The position numbers were made by a program, and so were the translations under genes. From positions 9,307,985 through 9,371,984 of the forward strand of contig NC_088776.1 of assembly GCF_954871325.1 (NCBI RefSeq): a DNA stretch of 64,000 bases, given 5' to 3'. Shown in pieces: positions 45,438 through 60,400 of this stretch. Below the pieces are notes generated by a model. The model was not told the origin of the DNA. It did no database searches and saw only the letters and a program-made list of their open reading frames with translations. Origin of the DNA: Gordionus sp. m RMFG-2023 (Eukaryota; Nematomorpha; Gordioida; Chordodea; Parachordodidae). Within the stretch, counting starts at the first letter, position 1. Each line of letters opens with the position of its first letter.

Positions 45438-48400
45438 ATGAAAAACCGCATCGCAAGGTATACAATATTTCTAAAAATAATATAAGTTTACAATTTTTAT
45501 TAATTTTTAATTTTAGTAAAACGAAAGATGACGTGAGTGGCAGATACAATCAACGAATTTTTATAGAAGATGACTATATTGTAATAATATTTTTAAAAAA
45601 AATTTTTTCTTTGAAAATTTTTTGGAATAATTTACATCGTTTATAAACCCTTAACTATGATATTAAGGATATTCATGGTTTTAAAACGCACAAAGTCAGA
45701 GATATATTTATACGGATATTGATTATAATAAGTGGGGGTACGCTTGTTCTATTATTTCACTGGAAACCATTATGGAAATTGAAAGTCACGAATGTTATCA
45801 CGCAACTCGAGACATGCGATAAAGTTTTGATTAAGGTATAATTATAAAATAAATAAATAACAGAAATAATCATAAACCCAAAAAAGGCTCAAAATAATTT
45901 TTTATGTCCGAGCCGGACAAATTTGCCCAAAATATAATTTTTTTATTTACATACCTGGTCCAAGTTTTAATTTTTAAGCTGATAATTAAATTAATTTATA
46001 TCACAAAAAGAAACTATCACCGGTCAGCATCGGCAATTTTTACAAAATTATTTTACGGGACGGGGCAGGCCTGTGTCGCCATCTAGCTTTGAATGCCGGC
46101 ATTCAAAAATGGATACTAATCGAATAGTTCAATATTCGATTCGTAATCGGTTTTGAATGAGTTGGATTGATTTTTTTTTTAAAAAAAAATAGGATAATGA
46201 AAAGTTAAAATTTTGATATTTTTTTTTAAAAAATAAATAATTATATAGATCTATTTTATTTAAATAGGACAAATATGGGCAGCATTTTATTGAAAACATC
46301 AAAATCCAGATCAAACATCACCGAAATTGGTAATGAAATAATTAGGATACAAAATTTGTCAAAGGGTGGAATGCTGAATAAAATCCTTGAATTTTTTTTA
46401 TTAAATAAATAGAATCTTTCTTTCGAAAGGAAAGCTATGCGAGACAAGAATGAAATTTAAATTCTCTCATAAATTTAAAAAAAAAAACTATTTAATCATG
46501 CGGAAGACAAATTGTATTCATTATATTCTACAAGTTAATCGTAATATTTCTAATATCAGGGACATTGACAAAAATAATTTTTTTAATGGTTACCTAAAAT
46601 ATAAAAAATATAATTAATTAAATTTAACAAAAATAAAATGGCATTAATTTTAATGTAAAAATAAAATAGTAGTTTAAATCATTTTTTCTAATACAAAAAT
46701 TTTTAATTTTTTTTAGAAATTTGTCATTTATAATTAAGATGAAATAATCAAAACAAAACAAATGATCAACTATGAAGAGAATCTTAATAGTATATACTTT
46801 TGGAGTTATCTCTAGTTCTTCCATTATAATAAAAGTAATAATACAAAAATAAAAAAAATTAAATAAAATTTAATCAATAGCTTAAAATTTATAAATATGG
46901 TGTAATTTTTACGGAAAAAAAAGTAAAATGAAATAATTTATACTTTTTAAATTGTAATAAGAAATGGGCAGTTATATTAATTGAAATAGGAAGTATTTAA
47001 ATTAAATAATTTGACTGTAATTATTAATTTACATACAAATTTATAAAACTTTGAAAAAATTTTAATGGAAGATTCCGAACATGTAGGTTTATATGGTAAA
47101 ATTATATACTTATTTTGATATAAAAGTGATAAATAATTAGAAATAATCTTTTATTATACGAAAATTAATTAGCAGAAACCTCTCAAAGGAACTTCTAATT
47201 TTACAGTCTTCTGAGATAAACGAAAACCGATTTAAAATAAATTAAAAATTATTTAGAATATTTTCACGAATTTATTTTATTCTAAATAATTGTTAATATA
47301 GTAGGTACGGAAAAATAATTTAGAATAATTTCATAAATTTCATTTTATTCCAAATTATAACAGTGATAATAGTATATAAGAAAATTATTTAGAATATTTT
47401 CATGAATTTATTTATATTCCAAATAGTACATTAGTGTTAATATACTAGCTATAAAATGATTTCGAATAATTTCATGAGTTTATTTTATTCCTTACTGATA
47501 ACATAGTAGTGGTGCTGCGGTATTTTGGCTCCTCCAATTAATTTGACCCTGGTCAGGCACCATTTTAGGATGTTCATTTTTGAGATTATAAAAATATATA
47601 ATTACATCGCCGCTAATGGCGCTACATCTAATTCATCTACACAATTTAGTGAATAACTTTTTCTCTATTGAATATCACAATAATAATGCACAAATAAAAA
47701 TCGAAGTAACAAAGGAAAAAATATATAGCCAAATCTGTTAAAATTAATACTGTAAAGTAACGTGTAAAAGTAAAGGCGATTTCTTGGAGTAACGGTAATC
47801 TAAAACGTTATTTGTTACAAAGTTTTTTATATTGATTTTATATATTATATTTTTGTTGTGGGATTTTAAACTGTCAAGATTGTTATTCTAATTAAATAAT
47901 GAATCTATCAAGGTATGTTAATTTTTATTTTCATATATTATAATATAATATATTATATAAAGAATACATGCCATTAGTATACTTATTACTTCAGATGAAG
48001 ATGATTTAATTCTGCCCTGACTACAATGTTCAGCACATCAGAAGCTGCGTTGAGCACTAAACACTCTTGTTTAAACAATTTGAAAATAAATTGTTATTAA
48101 AAATAAATAAAAAATTATTACGAAAAGATATTATCTTATCGTGATAATATTTCTTGTATAGTTTTATTTTTATTATCTTTGGGGAGAAAATATCAAAATA
48201 TCAATACCCCGATTTAGATTTGAGCCAAAATATTATTATATAAGTCTCGATGACAAATAAAGGTCCAAACCTTTCTGCCATCTTTGAGCAAAATATCTCG
48301 GCTTATATATATTGTTAAAATCATAAATGGGCTGTTTTTAAAAATCAATCCAAATCGGTCATTTGGAAATTTAGATTTTTTTAAAATTTGTTAAATATGA

Positions 48401-51400
48401 TGCTAATGGTAACGATTAAATATATTTTTTTGATCATTACTAAGTTTCATATAATATATTTTTTTTTGTTTTTTTAAAAAATAAGCAAACTAACGCCAAT
48501 ATATCCGGATGAATTTTATTGGAATATCCCACAGATTTCCTGCACCAAAGAAAGATTATTGACTCCCATTAAAAACGTGAAAAATTTTAAATGACTATTT
48601 CTTACTTAAACGCATTCGAAAAAATATTTTTTTATTTTTTTATAATTATTTATTATTCTATAAGGGATTTAAGGAAGTTGATGTAGTTAGATATTTTTTT
48701 AACAAAATGATCAAATATATGTGGATCGCAGAAAAGAAACGATTCCGAGCTCTCACGTATGTTTCTTAATTTATTTTTAATAAGTATAAAATCTGATAGG
48801 GATCTGAACCGAACCTCACCCAAACTGATAAATTGAAAATACCTGTTTTTACTCAATCTAAAGATTCTATAAAAAAAAATTGTGATTCGAACTTGAATAG
48901 AACATATTATAAAAGGTCAATATACCGGTTTGAGCCTTTTGATGTTCTAACTATTATAAAGATTTATAATAATAAAGTTTTGTTGATAAGTAATTGTAGA
49001 TGTTTTTATATATTGCTATTTGAAGGTGTAAGCTACTCAAAGTAATTTCATTGAAGTGTTCTTAACCATAAAATCTATCTATTCAGATAGATTTGACAAA
49101 AGAGAATCTGGAAGACATTTCAATCTTATACGGCTCAATACTATTTTTAGAATACCATTTTAATAAAGTTTGGACACGAGGTTTTAACCGGTTTTTTATT
49201 TAAACAGAAATTAATCTCTTTAAGAACCTAACCTGAACCGCTATTTTTATCTGAACTTAGGAATAAACAATAGTTGCAACGGATCTCTGAAATCTTTAGA
49301 AATTTTTTTTTATTTGGTTCTAAATTCTCGTTTTTGGGAAATAATACATTTCCTTAAATTCTAATTTATTGGTGGGAAAAAAAAATTAAGTTCAATCGAA
49401 AGCACAATTGATTTGGAAGAATTAATCAGAATGGAGGAGATTGATACATCAGACGAAAATAGCAGGTTAAAAGTATATTCCATATAAATTATTGCCTAAT
49501 GATGCCGTAATACTTCCAAGTATACCCTGGAATTTTTTATTATCCTCATAAAATGTATATTAATAAATCAAGAGAGCTGACCATTGATGAAATGAATCTA
49601 GAGAGGCATATTAGTCTCTAGAGGGGGCTCGGCTGAAGTTAAGAAAATAATCTTATCAGTGGATTTTGAAAAAAAAGTTTCTTGGTCATTTATACACAGC
49701 TGGCAAGGATTTAAAAAAAAAATATTTTTCTTTCCATTTTCTCCGCCAAGTCTGGATTTTCAAAATTTGGTCAATTAGAATAATTTTGACTGAATTTTAT
49801 AAAATTTAAAAGGTAATTGAAAATATGAGATATGAATATATTATGAATCCATTATATGATTTCTTAACTGTATATTTAATAGATTAAGGTAATTTTAAAA
49901 AGATTTGACCCCCGGGTTAGCAATTATTTTTCTAATCAGGCTTATATTAACATGCACATATATAACCTGGAGGGAGAGGGGTGGCAAGGGGAAATTTTAC
50001 TTACCGTAAATATCATTTAAGCTAATAAATTTGTTCCCATAAAATGAACAATATATTATTTTAAACTATAATCTGAAAGTAAATTTAATATTTTTAAAAA
50101 TTATGACTTATAATTCAAATTTTTTAGAAAGAATTATTTTTATAACAAAAAAGTGAATAATCAAAACTATTATTTAAAAAATATAACATAATCAAAGACC
50201 TTAAAAATCTCCAATAAAATTTATTAGTGAAACCCAACCTAATAAATAGTACCCCTCTTCCCCCCCCCACTTCCCAGAAAATCCTGGCCTGTTAACTCTC
50301 AGGTTTCTGATAAATAGTATAAAATTTAATTTTATTTTGTAAAATTGTAGAAAGATATTATTCGGTCCGAACAGCTTTATAACTTACCAGCAATCACTTT
50401 TAATTTTATTCTTGCGTCAAGTATTATAATAATAATAATTTGTATGATTATATATATTTTCTATATAAATTTTAAATAGTTGATCACACCTTTTCCTATA
50501 TACCAATTATTTTGTAATGTCATGTATGTTTGGCATGAATATTATTTTTTTATGGCTCTGATTGATGTAATGACATTGGTTAGTTTATTTTATAATGCTT
50601 GGAAGGAAAAACAAGTAAATGATTTTAAATTAATTTATCGGAGTTTTTCTTCTTTTTTTTTAAACTTAAGTTAAGCTGCATTTTTAAATTTTAAATTTAT
50701 TTTATATTAGGCACCCTTGATAAACAATTTTATTTATTATTTTGATATTATATTTTTGTGTTTAACTTAAAAAAAAACTAATATTATAATTATAAATATA
50801 GCAAACTTTCTTATTTGATAATTGATTATCCCGCTTGCTACATATTATGGCTATTTATTTCAAATAGTACTAAAACTAATTTTGATATTCAAATTATACG
50901 TGATAGTAAATGCATTACACTTTACGTTATATGGACTAGCAAGGTTATGCTTGGATTCTTTCAAATCCCATCTAATTGGGTTAAGAAATTAAGATACCCT
51001 GAGAGAGAAGCCTATCTAAAGTTATCTGTTAGCACAAGAGGCAAAGGCACTTAGATATATTCCCACGGGAGGTAAGAAGGTAGAGAAAAGCCCGTACATG
51101 ATTAAATAAAAGTTTTTATTTGTGGAGGGGATATTGGCTAATTTAATTTTAGGTTGACTTGGTAATTTGATATAGAGAATTATTTGAAACCTAGACAAAG
51201 ATGTTAAATAAATGAGATAATAAAATTGATCTTTTAATTAGGAGATGTCTATATGAAAACATATGCTTAATAGCTAGAGCTTAGGTTTATGAAGGTTGTT
51301 TAGCCCTTAAGCCGAAGGTACGATGAGCCTGTTTAAGGGGGTATACAATTACGATTTAAGGGAGTATACAATTACGATTTGTATTTGCTTACAGCATGTT

Positions 51401-54400
51401 TCCTTTGTTGGATTGCAACCATTACAGATAGTTTATGGTTGATTTTAACATCCCTTAGTCTAGCCTCAATTTATCTACTTGTACCCTCGTTGTCTATCAA
51501 AATGTCAAGGTCTTTAAAACTGGTTACCATCTTTAACACTTTGGATTGAACCCGAAATTTTTTTAAAAAATTTTTGCCAGCCCGGCCCAAACCCAATTTT
51601 TTTTTTATAAAAAATTTATCAGCCTGGCCGAATCTATTTATAAATTAATTTTTATAATTATTCAAAATAAAAGATATATGATATATGATAGTTTCTATAA
51701 ATAAAATAAAATTTTTATTTTACATAAAAAATTCAACATAAAATTGATAAATTTAGATAATTTTAAAAAATTTCCAAGGCCCAGTCGAACCCGATTTTTT
51801 TAAAAAAATAAGGCCCGCAGTTTCGGGGCGGGTACGGGCCTGATTTACTTTTGCAGATCTCTATAAGACCTACTAATTTAATATTTATTAATGAAAAACT
51901 CCTATATATCATCCCCACAAAGACTGAATCACCATGTTGGCTTCAGAAGCGATGCTCTTATTGACTCGGACACAGACGCTTTCTGAAAATTACGATTTTT
52001 TAAATATAATAATTGAATTTGGCAGTGCCTATCCAAATGAATAATAAAAAAAAATTACACATTAACTGCCTGAAAACCATATTTTGTTGAAGGTAACGTG
52101 TAGATAAAGAATTTAGGACAGTTAACACATTATTGTTTTGTAAAAAATAAATCATTGGACATATGGTAGGGGCAGGAATTTCTACTCAGCGACATGAGTA
52201 TGAAGCAAGGTCCCTAATAAGATTGGCGGAACTTTAGTGGGGTGGGGGCATAGTGTTATGAAGATGTTATCCTAATTTAAATAAAATTGTAGTAGGGTAA
52301 TTTTGATTTTGGGGTTCCTTTATTATTTCTAATTTTAATTTTATGTTGAATTTAGATAGGTAGGTGGAAATTTTTGACGGGATTAAGGAATAAAATTGAG
52401 GGGAGTAATATTGTGATTGGCTTAGGGGATTGTAGAAATTCCTGGTTGGGTATAAGCATGCTTATAATTTTATCTTGTATGGAATTTTTGGTAACATATT
52501 ACCCCCTTTCAGACTAACTAATGTACTTTTTCTAACATATAAAATTTTTTTTATAATGCTAATTGGCTGACAGGAGAATACTATGTTTTTTATGAAAAAA
52601 GTCACTTTGAGTTCAAAATAGGACTGCTATTATCATAATATTTTAGTTCAAGTTGAATAATGTTGTTATTCATTATTTTATAAAGGTACAAAAACAAATA
52701 AAAGATAATATAAGGCCGCCAATCATTGTCAATGTTCGAAGAAAAGTTAAAGGTAATGTTTAATCAAATAACATTTTATTTAAAACAATCAAAAATTTTT
52801 CAAATTTACAAAATTTAAAGAACCGCATTACTAAATTTTACATTTCATAGAGAAAAATTATAGAAATGAAATGTTTTGAACCCAATGATATGAAACCATA
52901 ATTTAAAACTATTTAATATTTATTTAGTATCTCTCAGACTCGATGCAATTAGATAATAACATGGTTCATATTATATCAAACAAATTTTATCTAAGGTCCA
53001 CCATATTTATAAACAAAAGATTCATTTTTCAAATAAGTTATTGAAACGAGTAATTTTTGTTTAGGGGGGAACCGGAAAGGGACAAATATTTTTTTTAGAA
53101 AAAACTTATAATCAGATAAAAATAAATAGTACTAAATTTTTAGCAATTATGTTAATAGTTATGAGCATTTCATATAGTATGTTTCTGAACAATTCATTTT
53201 TTTTAACTGAAAATTTTAGTTTGTTATTTGAACAATTACTTTTTTTTGGGCAATTCAGTTTTTTTATCTGAGCCCTAACAAATAATAATGAGCATTTCAT
53301 ATAGTATGTTTCTGAACAATTCATTTTTTTTAACTGAAAGTTTTAGTTTGTTATTTGAACAATTACTTTTTTGGGGGCAATTCAGTTCTTTTATCTGAGC
53401 CCTAACAAATAATAATGAGCATTCAATCCTTTTCTAAACTTTAGATATATCTGAGCGTTTAGAGAATATTTTCCCGGAATATTTCAGCTTTATTTTTTAA
53501 ACTATATCCAGGTTCGACTTTTGATACTTATGCTCTAGACAAAAATACCTTTGAACTAGGTTACCCTATTTTTGTTCATTTTAAGTATTTAGTGGCATTG
53601 TTATATTAATTAGTTTTTACTTATTTATTATTTTTTCGCTTTCATTTATTTCGCCGGTTCTTTAGTTATAAGTCGAACCAGGATGACCATAGCGCTTAAA
53701 TGGGAGCCATGAGCCACAAATTAAGTAAGCCCCTCCTCCTCCCCTAAAAAAAAGAAAAAGAAAAAATAATATTATAGTCATAAATTTTTGATAAATTTCA
53801 TTATATTTTTTTAAAAAAATCCTTTAAAATGAAGGAGATCCTTTACCAAGAAATATATTTATATCTTCAGACCGTTTAGTTCCTGGGGATTTGCTGAATA
53901 TACCTAAAGGAGGTTACGAATTTATGCCTTGCGATGCGTTGCTTTTATCAGGCCAATGCGTCGTAAGTGAAGCGATGCTAACTGGTAAAGATCAAATTTG
54001 TTTCATTTGGTTTTTATATTTATTTTTTTAAATCGGATATTCAGGTGAAAGTATGCCAAATTATAAAATACCCGTTAAGCTGTTGGAAGCTAATGAGATG
54101 TTTAACCCAAGAAAAGATTCTAAGCATCTTTTATTAGGTGGCTGCAAAATAGTTCAAACAGAGCTGGAATCTGGCAGAAACTACATTGAATGCGTGGTCA
54201 TGAGAACAGGTTTCGCCCTCTGAATATAATTTTATAATTTGAAATTTGATTGGAAACTTCTTTTTTTTTAATAAAAAACTTAGGTTTTAACACCCTCAAC
54301 GGTGACAGGATCAGATATATCATATACCCCAAGCCAACTGTTTTTAAATTTACTAGAGACATTAAATTTTATATTATTTGCCTGGCTACACTAGCGAGTA

Positions 54401-57400
54401 TTGGCGTCATTTTTAAAATTACAATAAACGTAAGTTTTATATTATTTATAAAAAATTAATTAAAAGATATATTAAGTTATTAAAGTCTAGTTATGAGATG
54501 TCGGAATTTATAATAATATGGGATAGCTTGGATTTATTGATAACTGCAGTGTCCCCCGCTCTTCCGGCCTGTTTGGCCATAGGCATCGCCATAGCGTACA
54601 ACAGATTGAGAAAAGAGAGTATTTTGGTTTTAAATACTAACGCTATTGCGGTATCAGGAGCCATCAATGCAATCATTTTTGACAAAGTTATATAAAAAAA
54701 AATATCGCTTTCCATTATTAATTACATAATAATTATTTCTTTTTTCATCAGACCGGTACTTTAACCGAAAACGACATAGAGATCTTAGGGATCATAGATA
54801 TAGACAATTCGACTATGAAGTATGATATAAAAAATTGGATTCGTTTTTAACCATACTTAAATCTTCAATAGATTTAATGATAAAGTGAAATTCCCGGATA
54901 AATTGGAATTCGATTCATTTTTAAAGGCTTTAGTTACTTGTCACACTTTGAGTAATGTAGATAATATTTTAATCGGTGATCCTTTGGATATAAAAATGTT
55001 TGAAAGCACGAGATGGGTAAAAGAAAATACAGTAAAACATGTCAAGTTTTGGCACTTGTTAATTCGGTGACCAAAATTAAAACTAGTTTATGTATGCTTG
55101 GTGCCAATGATGCCTAAATTAGACAAGTTTTACTGTAAATATTAATTAGAGATCTGCAATGTCTGGCCCGGCCGGTATCATGAGCAGGGACGGACCGGAC
55201 AAAGTAATTTCTGAAAATAATTATTTAGGCCGGGCAAAAATATTAGCCGGCTGAGCGGGAAAAAATTATTGGAGTAGATTATTTATGTATTTTTGATATA
55301 TGATAGGAGTGGATAATCCATAAAATGAATATTTAATTTTTACTCCTAATATTGTAAATAGGTACTTATTTTGATTATCAACAACATACATTCCGGGATA
55401 TTCCTGGTAATTCCAACCTGGCAGAGCCAGCCCAGAAAATTTTGCCATTTGCAGACCTCTAATATAAACATAAATAGAATTATTTAATTTTTATAATTAT
55501 TTTATAGAGAATAAAAGATTACAAACTTTCAAAATCCGATATTAGAATCATATTGAAGCCGGCTAAAGACGATAACGTTTAAAATAATTGTATTTTCAAA
55601 AATTAACTCACTTACTTTAAAAAAAAAATAGAATAAAACGAGTATCGGTGTTGTTCATCGTTTCCCATTTGAGTCTGAATTGCAAAGAATGAGTATCATT
55701 TGCAATGTTTATGGCACAGATTATTTTGAAGTTTATTGTAAAGGATCTCCTGAAAAATTACACGATATGTGCGTTCCTCATTCGAGTAAAAAAAAAATTT
55801 TCAATTGAATTTGAGAAATTTCGGAATTATAGAACCCGTTTCTGCAAATTCTCTTGCACCTATTGAGTAGAATTTGAAAACAGAACCAAAACTTCTTAGA
55901 ATCGTTAACAGTCTAGAAAATACTTTCTTAGAATTTCAAGGACGGTAACTAGAACTCACTTAAAATTTTTAGAACCGGGTCCAAAACTTCCTTTTGAGTA
56001 TATACAAACCGAAAACCGAGCCATTGAGCTTTTTGGGTATGCCCTAAGTGTCGGCTTAATTTGAAATAAGAAGGAAGGAAGGAAGGAAGTTTTTAACATA
56101 AGCTAAAAAGTTGTTTTTGAACCAGGACACCCTATTTTGGTTTGTTTTAAGTGTGAACATGTTTGACTTTTTTATAAAATAAAACTTAAAAGCCATCAAA
56201 AGTCAATTTTTTTTGAATGTGTCTTAATAGTTCATAATTTTTGTTTTAAATCTAAATTGGGAGAAAATTGAATAGTAAATAGCATAATTATAGAATAAAA
56301 ATTTTATACTGTTTAGTAATAAGAAATAAGTAGAGTATGTATTAAACATTTCTGTAAATAAAGTAAATTTCTATTCTCCATCATTGTGTTTATCTTAATA
56401 TAAAAGCCACATTGCATCCTTATTTAATAATGGTATAATTAGTAGATTAACCACCAATCTCATTTATTTAACTTATAATATAAACAAAAATTCACATTAA
56501 TCTATTAGCTACTTAGTCCAGTAGGGGAGTCTGGGGAGCATGCGAGCCTTAAAAGGCAAACGTCAATAAAATTAAAATTTAATAATATTTAATGAATAAT
56601 ATCGCATTTTATTCCACTTGTTTACTTTTATGCTATACATAAAAATAATTATTTAAAAATAATACTTTTTAACAATATTAAATTTACCAAAAAAATATTC
56701 GGGGTATGGATGAGGTACCTCCGGGGAAGGATAATCTTTCCCGAGGCGCTTATGAGCTACTAATATTAATTATTTTAAAATATTATTGATAAAAATAAGC
56801 CATGGTAAATATTTATAAAGAATTAGTGAAATTTATTTGCAATTTAAACAAATAAAGAATGGATTAAAATTACGATAGGATCCATGCAAAAAAGAGCATT
56901 TCGGCAGGACAAAGACCCGTGAACATTTTAGATGCGTTTAGATAATCTAATATAGTTTCTTTCACTTTCTTGAATATTTGTCTTGATGACCATTTTAAAT
57001 CTTGTTGTTTCATTAATCTTGATTTATTTTTACTGTTGCTAACCTAAGTTTCCGTTACGGCTCGCAAGGACGGATTTTCATTAAATTTATTGATGATCTC
57101 AATATTTATTAGTTTTTTTCTTCTTTCTAATACGATTCCTTAACATATTTAAATTTCAACAAAAATATATTTAAAAAATAACTCTCAAAAAAGCTATTAT
57201 GAACCAATGAAAAGTAGCCCCAGATCCTTTATATCTTTAAATTTTAATTTTATGGTAGTTTAAACAATATACTTAAATTTGATTTATAAAACGTATCCGA
57301 TTTTTAAATTTTTTACTATCAAAAAGAAAGATTTTCATACCAGATTGGTTTTGTTCATTAGGTTAAAAAATACCAAATAAAAATCAAGCATTGCTAAATA

Positions 57401-60400
57401 TTAAAAAAAATTGCATATTTCTAGTTCACATTATAAATGTTATAGTCTGTTTACCATGTATAATAATATCATCTGCTTTATCTGTAATATATTGCATATA
57501 TTTGTTTATATTAACTAACACTCCCAATTTCTCTAACTTTACTCTCAGTGACGCATTGTTTTATAACTTAAAATAGAAGTAATTATGGTAGCGCCTATAC
57601 TGATTCTCAAGAAAGATCTTAAATAAATAATATATATTTGAATATACATGATGAAGGATGGTTTCAAAATTCTTTCTTTCTGAATTATGAAATGATGACA
57701 TAAAATTCTATAAATATTTGAGGATGAATATTTCAATCCTTAAAATTATAATCTAAATATGATTGCACCTTTTATGCAATATAAATCTATAAGACATACA
57801 ATATGCAATCAAGAAAGACTAGCTATTCTCTTATATTTACATGTTTGCTCATCTAAAATATAATTTAAACATATAAATAAAATATTTACCTCGTATTCTA
57901 TATTAATATGTGTTATTAAGGAAATTAAATGATTGGCATGCTTAAAATCTAAATTTCCTCTCCATATTTTTAGCTATTTAGTAGACACTTAAAAGCAAGC
58001 AAAATAGCGGCGAGTTAGTAATAAGCCAACCTAGAACTAATCCTTTTAAGTTTAATAAATTTAATCCATATTTTTTCTAAAATATATAAATATAATATCC
58101 CGTCCTAGCTCACGGAAATTAGTTATAAATTTTGACTAATTTAGTTAATTGTTATCAAAGGAATTTTGAGAAAATCCTAAAGAATTTTCAAATTTCACCT
58201 AAAGATGCTAAAAAAATTTTAGATAAATTTTTTGGTATATATTTTGTAATTTTTATGCATAAAACATCTTTTAAGATTAAATAAAATGTTTTAAAAAAAA
58301 TTTTTTAAACTTTTTTGAAGATTTTTATCAAACTCTAATTTAATCGGATGTAAAACGATTACCAATTTTGATAATAATATGTTGGCTATAACGTTATAAA
58401 TATTTATAACTTTACAGTTCCAGAAAACTATCATAAAGAGTATGAATCACATGCTGCTCAGGGATATAGGATACTAGCTTTTGCATTTAAATATTTAGAT
58501 GATTATAAATTGGCTGACATGGAAAGTGTAAAAGAATTATCTAGGTATATTAAAATTTTTATTTAATTTATATATACATATATGTTATCGTTAGCGTCAA
58601 TGTGTTTTTTCCGGCGATGTGTTTTTAGAGCGTTTTTTTATATCTTAAAATCTGATTTTACCGAAAATGTATTCCAGCATGTTTAGAATTCCAAATATGA
58701 TAGAACACATTTCCGGTACAAATGAAATTTTAAGATTTAAAAAAAACGTGCTCAAAAAATGATTTAAAGTCGAAAAAAAAAATATATTGCAGAAAAAAAC
58801 CCCATCGAAGCTAACATATATTCAAATAAATATCCAATGATGACTGGACGAAATGTATCTGACAAACAAAATTTCCCAAAGTTTCCCAAATATAGTTTTA
58901 GAAACAGGCAAGTGTAAAATTACATGGACAGAAATTCGAAGAAATCAAAATCCTTAAATATTTATTAGGAAAAAAAAACTGTATACGAAAATATTTTAAA
59001 CTAACCTTGCTCACGTCCCCAGGAAAGTATTGACTAAAATCAGGCTTATTAGTAAAATATACAAAAAATAGTAAAAGAATTGTTCCTCTCAGTGCCCTCC
59101 CTCGTAAAAATTTATTGGCTCGGTCTTGTAAGTTGAATGTTAATTCTTTACTTATATTATGGTAACTAATGCAGCCTTTATTTGTGACAATAATCTTTCA
59201 CTAACTACTGATAATTATTTATAAAAACAGGGAGTTAATTGAGTGCAATCTCTGGTTTCTCGGATTTCTAATTATGGATAACCCTTTAAAAAAAGAAACA
59301 ATTCCAATTATACAAGATTTATCTAAAATCAAAATGAGAATGGCAATCGCTACAGGTTAAATTTAAAATTGCACACTTAATTATATACTTTTTTTTAGGG
59401 GATGGAATGCATACAACTATATCAATAGCTAAACAGTGTGGTTTAATTAAAAGAAATGAAAAGGTTATCATTATTGAGGCAGAAGGTGGACCGGGAAAAT
59501 CTCAAGAAATAAGATATACTCGAGATACGAGTCAGGAAAGCGAAATAGTCGAAAGGATAGAACACTCGGTTTTCGCGCTAAATTATAAAATTAAATTATA
59601 TAATATTTATTGAATAGAGAGGAGGTACGACTGAATATTTTGAGAATGAATGCCCCGATGAATATGCTTATACATTAGCAATTACGGGTGAATCATTTGA
59701 AATGGTGAGGAAATATTTTCCTGATATTATACCTAAAGTATTAAAGTTTTTTTTAAAACAAATTTTAGACATTATTAATTATGTAAATTAGTTGATGGTG
59801 AAAGGTGGTATTTTTTCGAGGATGTTTCCTGAGCAAAAGGCTCAATTAATAGAGGGCATGAAAGAGATGCAATACTATGTGGCTATGTGCGGGGACGGAT
59901 CAAATGATTGTAGAGTGAGTTGTTAGCTGTAATTTAATTCTATTTTTTTATAGGCACTCAAAGAAGCACACGCGGGTATATCATTATCAGCGGCAGAAAC
60001 ATCTATATCAGCTAACTTCATTTCGAATACGCCGAATATTAAAGCAGTTAAAGTTATATTAAGGTTTATATAGTATTTATTCAAATAATTATTAACTCTA
60101 CAAATGATATTTTTTATATAAAGAGAAGGCCGTGCAGCTTTGTCAACTTCATTCGGTGTATTTCAATATGTGGCAGTTTATAGCTTTGTACAACTGGTAT
60201 CTGTTTTACTATTAAGTTGGGTAAATTATAATATAGCAAAATTTTTTTAAAAATTTTATATATATTCAGAATGAATCAGACTTTAGTATTACACAATATT
60301 TATTTTTGGATTTGCTTCAACTAATCATATTAATAGACCTTTGTATATTAAATTTATAATGAATTTAATTTAAGTATATTTCTTTTAGCATCAATAAGTC

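Noticed and set aside
45890-46090. Possible further GGCCCGG-type MITE
   Set aside because: GAGCCGGACAAATTTGCCC is suggestive, but no matching ends or target duplication could be found.
48653-49045. Opposed open frames in the ATPase linker gap
   Set aside because: Considered as missing ATPase exons, but neither contains the expected YG.N or aromatic motifs, and part overlaps a dispersed repeat.
50815-51054. 79-codon open frame after the third-helix exon
   Set aside because: Tested as the next ATPase exon; the real continuation is 52686-52752, which fits phase and family sequence. No other match.
57391-57576. Hydrophobic 61-codon open frame in an ATPase intron
   Set aside because: Hydrophobicity follows from T-rich codons; no ATG start or relatives.
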